The translations under genes were made by a program, and so were the position numbers. From the NCBI RefSeq assembly GCF_003576645.1, contig NC_044925.1, positions 4,522,941-4,586,940 on the forward strand: 64,000 nucleotides of DNA, given 5' to 3'. This document shows positions 59,801-64,000 of this stretch, piece after piece. This stretch comes from Ipomoea triloba (lineage: Eukaryota > Streptophyta > Magnoliopsida > Solanales > Convolvulaceae). The notes beneath the pieces are model-generated. The model was not told where the DNA came from. It saw only the letters and a program-made list of their open reading frames with translations, and did not search any database. Numbering within the stretch: the first letter of the stretch is position 1; every line of letters starts with the position of its first letter.

Positions 59801-59856
59801 ATTGTATTATTAGGGATTTTGTAGTAAATCCAAGTTGTGAAAATTGGGGTGTTACA
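56803..59856 (+). repeat. 3' LTR, 3054 bp
   Basis: Starts TGTAACCCCTCGG after the polypurine tract and ends GGGGTGTTACA. Contains the 61-bp hairpin array (58665-59205). The segment 57050-57250 is the inverse of 50380-50600. Followed directly by satellite. Confidence 0.88.
58665..59210. repeat. Nine-unit 61-bp hairpin array inside the LTR
   Basis: Units spaced exactly 61 bp (ctgcagagcg at 58683, 58744, 58805, 58866, 58927, 58988 and 59049, then a variant near 59110 and one more near 59171). Each contains agcgaa-gtcta-ttcgct, a 6-bp-stem hairpin, inside attcat...gtgaat. Units differ at only a few positions (agatgt or aggcgt; gcgaag or gcggag), so homogenisation is recent. Confidence 0.93.
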
Positions 59857-62800
59857 TTTAAATTTACCTAGTATTACAGGTCACTAACAAGTAATTATGC
59901 CTTATAAACTAAATTGACATGTTTATGTAACTAATTGCAATTTTAAAATGTTTGAGTGCCTAATTTATTTTTCAGATAAAGTTTGATGGTCTATTTGACA
60001 CATTTTTTACAAAAAAAAAAAGTGACATTTACATTTACATGGTATTACAGGTAACTAACAGGTAATTACGCCTTGATGAACTAAATTGACATGTTTATGC
60101 ACCTAATTGCAACATTAAAAATTTTGGGAGCGTAATTGATTTTTCAGGTAAAGTTCGATGACCTATTTGACACACTTTATCCTAAAAAAGTGACATTTAC
60201 ATTTACATGTTATTACAGGTCACTAACATGTCATTATGCCTTGATAAACTACATTGACATGTGTATGTACTTAATTGCAACTTTAAAAAATTTGAGAGCC
60301 TTATTGATCCCTATTTGACACATTTTATGAAAAAAAAAGTGACATTTAAATTTACCTGGTATTACAGGTTACTAACAAGTAATTATGCCTTATAAACTAA
60401 ATTGACATGTTTATGTAACTAATTGCAATTTTAAAACGTTTGAGTGCCTAATTTATATTTCAGATAAAGTTTGATGGTCTATTTGACACATTTTTTACAA
60501 AAAAAAAAAAAAAAAAAAAAAAAAAGTGACATTTACATTTACATGGTATTACAGTTAACTAGCATGTAATTACGCCTTGATGAACTAAATTGACATGTTT
60601 ATGCACCTAATTGCAACATTAAAAATTTTGGGAGCGTAATTGATTTTTCAGGTAAAGTTCGATGGCCTATTTGACGCATTTTATGCAAAAAAAGTGGCAT
60701 TTACATTTCCCTGTTATTACAGGTCACTGACATGTCATTATGACTTGATAAACTAAATTGACATGTTTATGTACTTAATTGCAACTTTAAAAACTTTGAG
60801 AGCCTTATTGATGCCTATATGACACATTTTATGAAAAAAAAAGTGACATTTAAATTTACCTGGTATTACAGGTCACTAACAGGTAATTATGCCTTATAAA
60901 CTAAATTTACATGCTTATGCACCTAATTGCAAAATTAAAATGTTTGAGGGCCTAATTGATTTTTCAGGTAAAGTTCGATGTCTTATTTGTCACATTTCAT
61001 TCTAAAAAAGTGACGTTTACATTGACCTGTTATTACTGGTCACTAACTGGTAATTATGCTTTGATGAACTAAATTGACATGTTTATGTACTTAATTACAA
61101 CTTTATAAAGTTTGAGAGCCCAATTGATGCCAATTTGACACATTTTATGCAAAAAATGTGACATTTAAATTTACCAGGTATTACAGGTCACTAACAAGTA
61201 ATTATGTCTTATAAACTAAATTGACATGTTTATGTAACTAATTGCAATTTTAAAAGGTTTGAGTTCCTAATTTATGTTTCAGATAAAGTTTGATGGTCTA
61301 TTTGATACATTTGTTACAAAAAAAAGTGACAATTACATTACATGGTATTACAGGTCACTAACAGGTAATTACGCCTTGATGAACTAAATTGACATGTTTA
61401 TGCACCTAATTGCAACATTAAAAATTTTGGGAGCGTAATTGATTTTTCAGGTAAAGTTCGATGGCCTATTTGACGCATTTTATCATTTTTATGCTAAAGT
61501 GACATTTGCATTTATCTGTTATTACAGGTCACTAACATGTCATTATGACTTGATAAACTAAATTGACATGTTTATGTACTGAATTGCAACTTTAAAAACT
61601 TTGAGAGCCTTATTGATGCCTATTTGACACATTTTATGAAAAAAAAGTGACATTTAAATTTACCTGGTATTACAGGTCACTAACAGGTAATTATTCCTTA
61701 TAAACTAAATTGACATGCTTATGCACCTAGTTGCAAAATTAAAATGTTTGAGGGCCTAATTGATTTTTCAGGTTGCAAAATTAAAATGTTTGAGGGCCTA
61801 ATTGATTTTTCAGGTAAAGTTCGATGAATGTTTGAGGGCCTAATTGATTTTTCAGGTAAAGTTCGATGTCTTATTTGTCACATTTTATTCTAAAAAAGTG
61901 ACGTTTACATTGACCTGTTATTACAGGTAACTAACTGGTAATTATGCTTTGATGAACTAAATTGACATGTTTATATACTTAATTGCAACTTTAAAAAGTT
62001 TGAGAGCCTAATTGATGCCAATTTGACACATTTTATGCAAAAAATGTGACATTTAAATTTACGTGGTATTACAGGTCACTAACAGGTAATTATGCCTTAT
62101 ACACTAAATTGACATGCTTATGCACCTAATTGCAAAATTAGAATCTTTGAGGTTCTAATTGATTTTTCAGGTAAAGTTCGATGTCTTATTTGTCACATTT
62201 TATTCTAAAAAATGACGTTTACATTGACCTGTTATTACAGGTCACTAACTGGTAATTATGCTTTGATTAACTAAATTGACATGATTATGTACTTAATTGC
62301 AACTTTAAAAAGTTTGAGAGCCTAATTGATGCCAATTTGACACATTTTATGCAAAAAATGTGATATTTACATTTACCTGTTATTACAGGTCACTAACATG
62401 TCATTATGACTTGATAAACTAAATTGACATGTTTATGTACTGAATTGCAACTTTAAAAACTTTGAGAGCCTTATTGATGCCTATATGACACATTTTATGA
62501 AAAAAAAGTGACATTTAAATTACCTGGTATTACAGGTCACTAACAGGTAATTATGCCTTATAAACTAAATTTACATGCTTATGCACCTAATTGCAAAATT
62601 AAAATGTTTGAGGGCCTAATTGATTTTTCAGGTAAAGTTCGATGTCTTATTTGTCACATTTCATTCTAAAAAAGTGACGTTTACATTTACCTGGTATTAC
62701 AGGTCACTAACAGGTAATTATGCCTTATAAACTAAATTGACATGTTTATATAACTAATTGCAATTTTAAAAGGTTTGAGTCCCTAATTTATGTTTCAGAT

Positions 62801-64000
62801 AAAGTTTGATGGTCTATTTGACACATTAGTTACAAAAAAAAGTGACATTTACATTTACCTGATATTACAGGTCACTAACAGGTAATTACGCCTTGATGAA
62901 CTAAATTGACATGTTTATGCACCTAATTGCAACATTAAAAATTTTGGGAGCGTAATTGATTTTTCAGGTAAAGTTCGATGACCTATTTAACGCATTTTAT
63001 GCTAAAAAAGTGACATTTGCATTTACCTGTTATTACAGGTCACTAACATGTCATTATGACTTGATAAACTAAATTGACATGTTTATGTACTTAATTGCAA
63101 CTTTAAAAACTTAGAGAGCCATATTAATCCCTATTTGACACATTTTATGAAAAATAAAAGTGACATTTAAATTTACCTGGTATTACAGGTCACTAACAGG
63201 TAATTATGCCTTATAAACTAAATTGGCATACTTATGCACCTAATTGCAAAATTAAAATGTTTGAGGGCCTAATTGATTTTTCAGGTAAAGTTCGATGTCT
63301 TATTTGTCACATTTTATTCTAAAAAAGTGACGTTTACATTGACCTGTTATTATAGGTCACTAACTGGTAATTATGCTTTGATGAACTAAATTGACATGTT
63401 TATGTACTTAATTACAACTTTAAAAAGTTTGAGAGCCTAATTGATACCATTTTGACACATTTTATGCAAAAAATGTGACATTTAAGTTTACCTGGTATTA
63501 CAGGTCACTAACAGGTAATTATGCCTTATAAACTAAATTGACATGTTTATATAACTAATTGCAATTTTAAAAGGTTTGATTGCCTAATTTATGTTTCAGA
63601 TAAAGTTTGATGATCTATTTGACACATTTGTTACAAAAAAAAGTGACATTTACATTTACCTGATATTACAGGTCACTAACAGGTAATTACGCCTTGATAA
63701 ACTAAATTGACATGTTTATGCACCTAATTGCAACATTAAAAATTTTGGGAGCGTAATTGATTTTTCAGGTAAAGTTCGTGGCCTATTTGACGCATTTTAT
63801 TCTAAAAAAGTGACATTTACATTTACATGTTATTACAGGTTACTAACATGTCATTATGCGTTGATAAACTAAATTGACATGTTTCTGTACTTAATTGCAA
63901 CTTTAAAAACTTTGAGAGCCTAATTGATGCATATTTGACACATTTTATGAAAAAAAAAAAGTGACATTTAAATTTCCCTGGTATTACAGGTCACTAACAA
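59857..64000 (+). repeat. ~160-bp satellite array, block 2
   Basis: Same family as 50806-53910, resuming within a monomer at tttaaatttacctagtatt and running to the window end (about 26 monomers). The monomer type with cattaaaaattttggga recurs near 60110, 60610, 61420, 62935 and 63740, mostly in multiples of about 805 bp. Local rearrangements include a stutter at 61780-61860. No gene. Confidence 0.9.

Larger units (their letters stand above)
53911..59856 (+). mobile_element. Non-autonomous LTR retrotransposon (LARD-like), 5' LTR truncated
   Basis: It has a 421-bp 5' LTR remnant (53911-54331), a primer site, a 2.47-kb internal region with no gag-pol, a polypurine tract and a full 3054-bp 3' LTR. 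The remnant aligns without gaps to 59436-59856 with four substitutions by hand count, so the element is young. Long LTRs plus a non-coding core define a LARD. It lies within satellite DNA on both sides. Confidence 0.82.

Noticed and set aside
47185..64000. OSC2 exon 5 and later exons
   Set aside because: Looked for counterparts of [24 protein letters not shown] and the C-terminal block on both strands; none seen.

Overview
This is nuclear DNA of a flowering plant. It is AT-rich, carries intron-rich genes with GT-AG splice sites, and is packed with plant-type transposons (Ty1-copia, LINE, Helitron, and hAT, Mutator, Tourist and Stowaway MITEs). The oxidosqualene cyclase (OSC) proteins and repeat families suggest a eudicot, perhaps an asterid; the lineage guess is inference only. 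The sequence is a draft assembly, with one 353-base N run and five single Ns.

The biological core is a same-strand tandem pair of OSC (triterpene synthase) genes. OSC1 (18447-32656, +) can be spliced by eye into 15 coding exons giving 761 residues. It has the catalytic DCTAE motif, QW motifs and an unusual MWNYCR in place of the usual MWCYCR. OSC2 (from 45377, +) shows only exons 1-4 (225 codons, 183 identical to OSC1 by hand count, same exon lengths and phases). No exon 5 is visible in the remaining 16.8 kb. Both genes have a TATA box and probably a 5'UTR intron. OSCs cyclise 2,3-oxidosqualene, so this is a specialised-metabolism locus; no P450 or other tailoring gene is visible.

Layout. 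1-8.5 kb: an old tandem segmental duplication whose copies differ by Stowaway, Tourist and hAT MITE insertions. 8.9-13.3 kb: a structurally complete but mutated Ty1-copia element on the minus strand with 160-bp LTRs and a perfect 5-bp target duplication. 14-18 kb: an hAT-like MITE and a decayed second copia element interrupted by a foldback MITE. 18.4-32.7 kb: OSC1. Inside it, two exact direct duplications end at single Ns; one repeats exons 5-6. They look like redundant contigs rather than biology. 33-44 kb: a LINE 3' half carrying a SINE and a probable solo LTR, an hAT MITE, two Helitron 5' ends (one complete element) and two Mutator-type MITEs with perfect 9-bp target duplications. 44.3-47.2 kb: OSC2 exons 1-4. 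47.3-64 kb: two related LTR elements in opposite orientation around and within a roughly 160-bp satellite with an approximately 805-bp higher-order period.

Most short open frames in the window are chance or transposon-derived. I saw no tRNA, rRNA, CRISPR or prokaryotic features.
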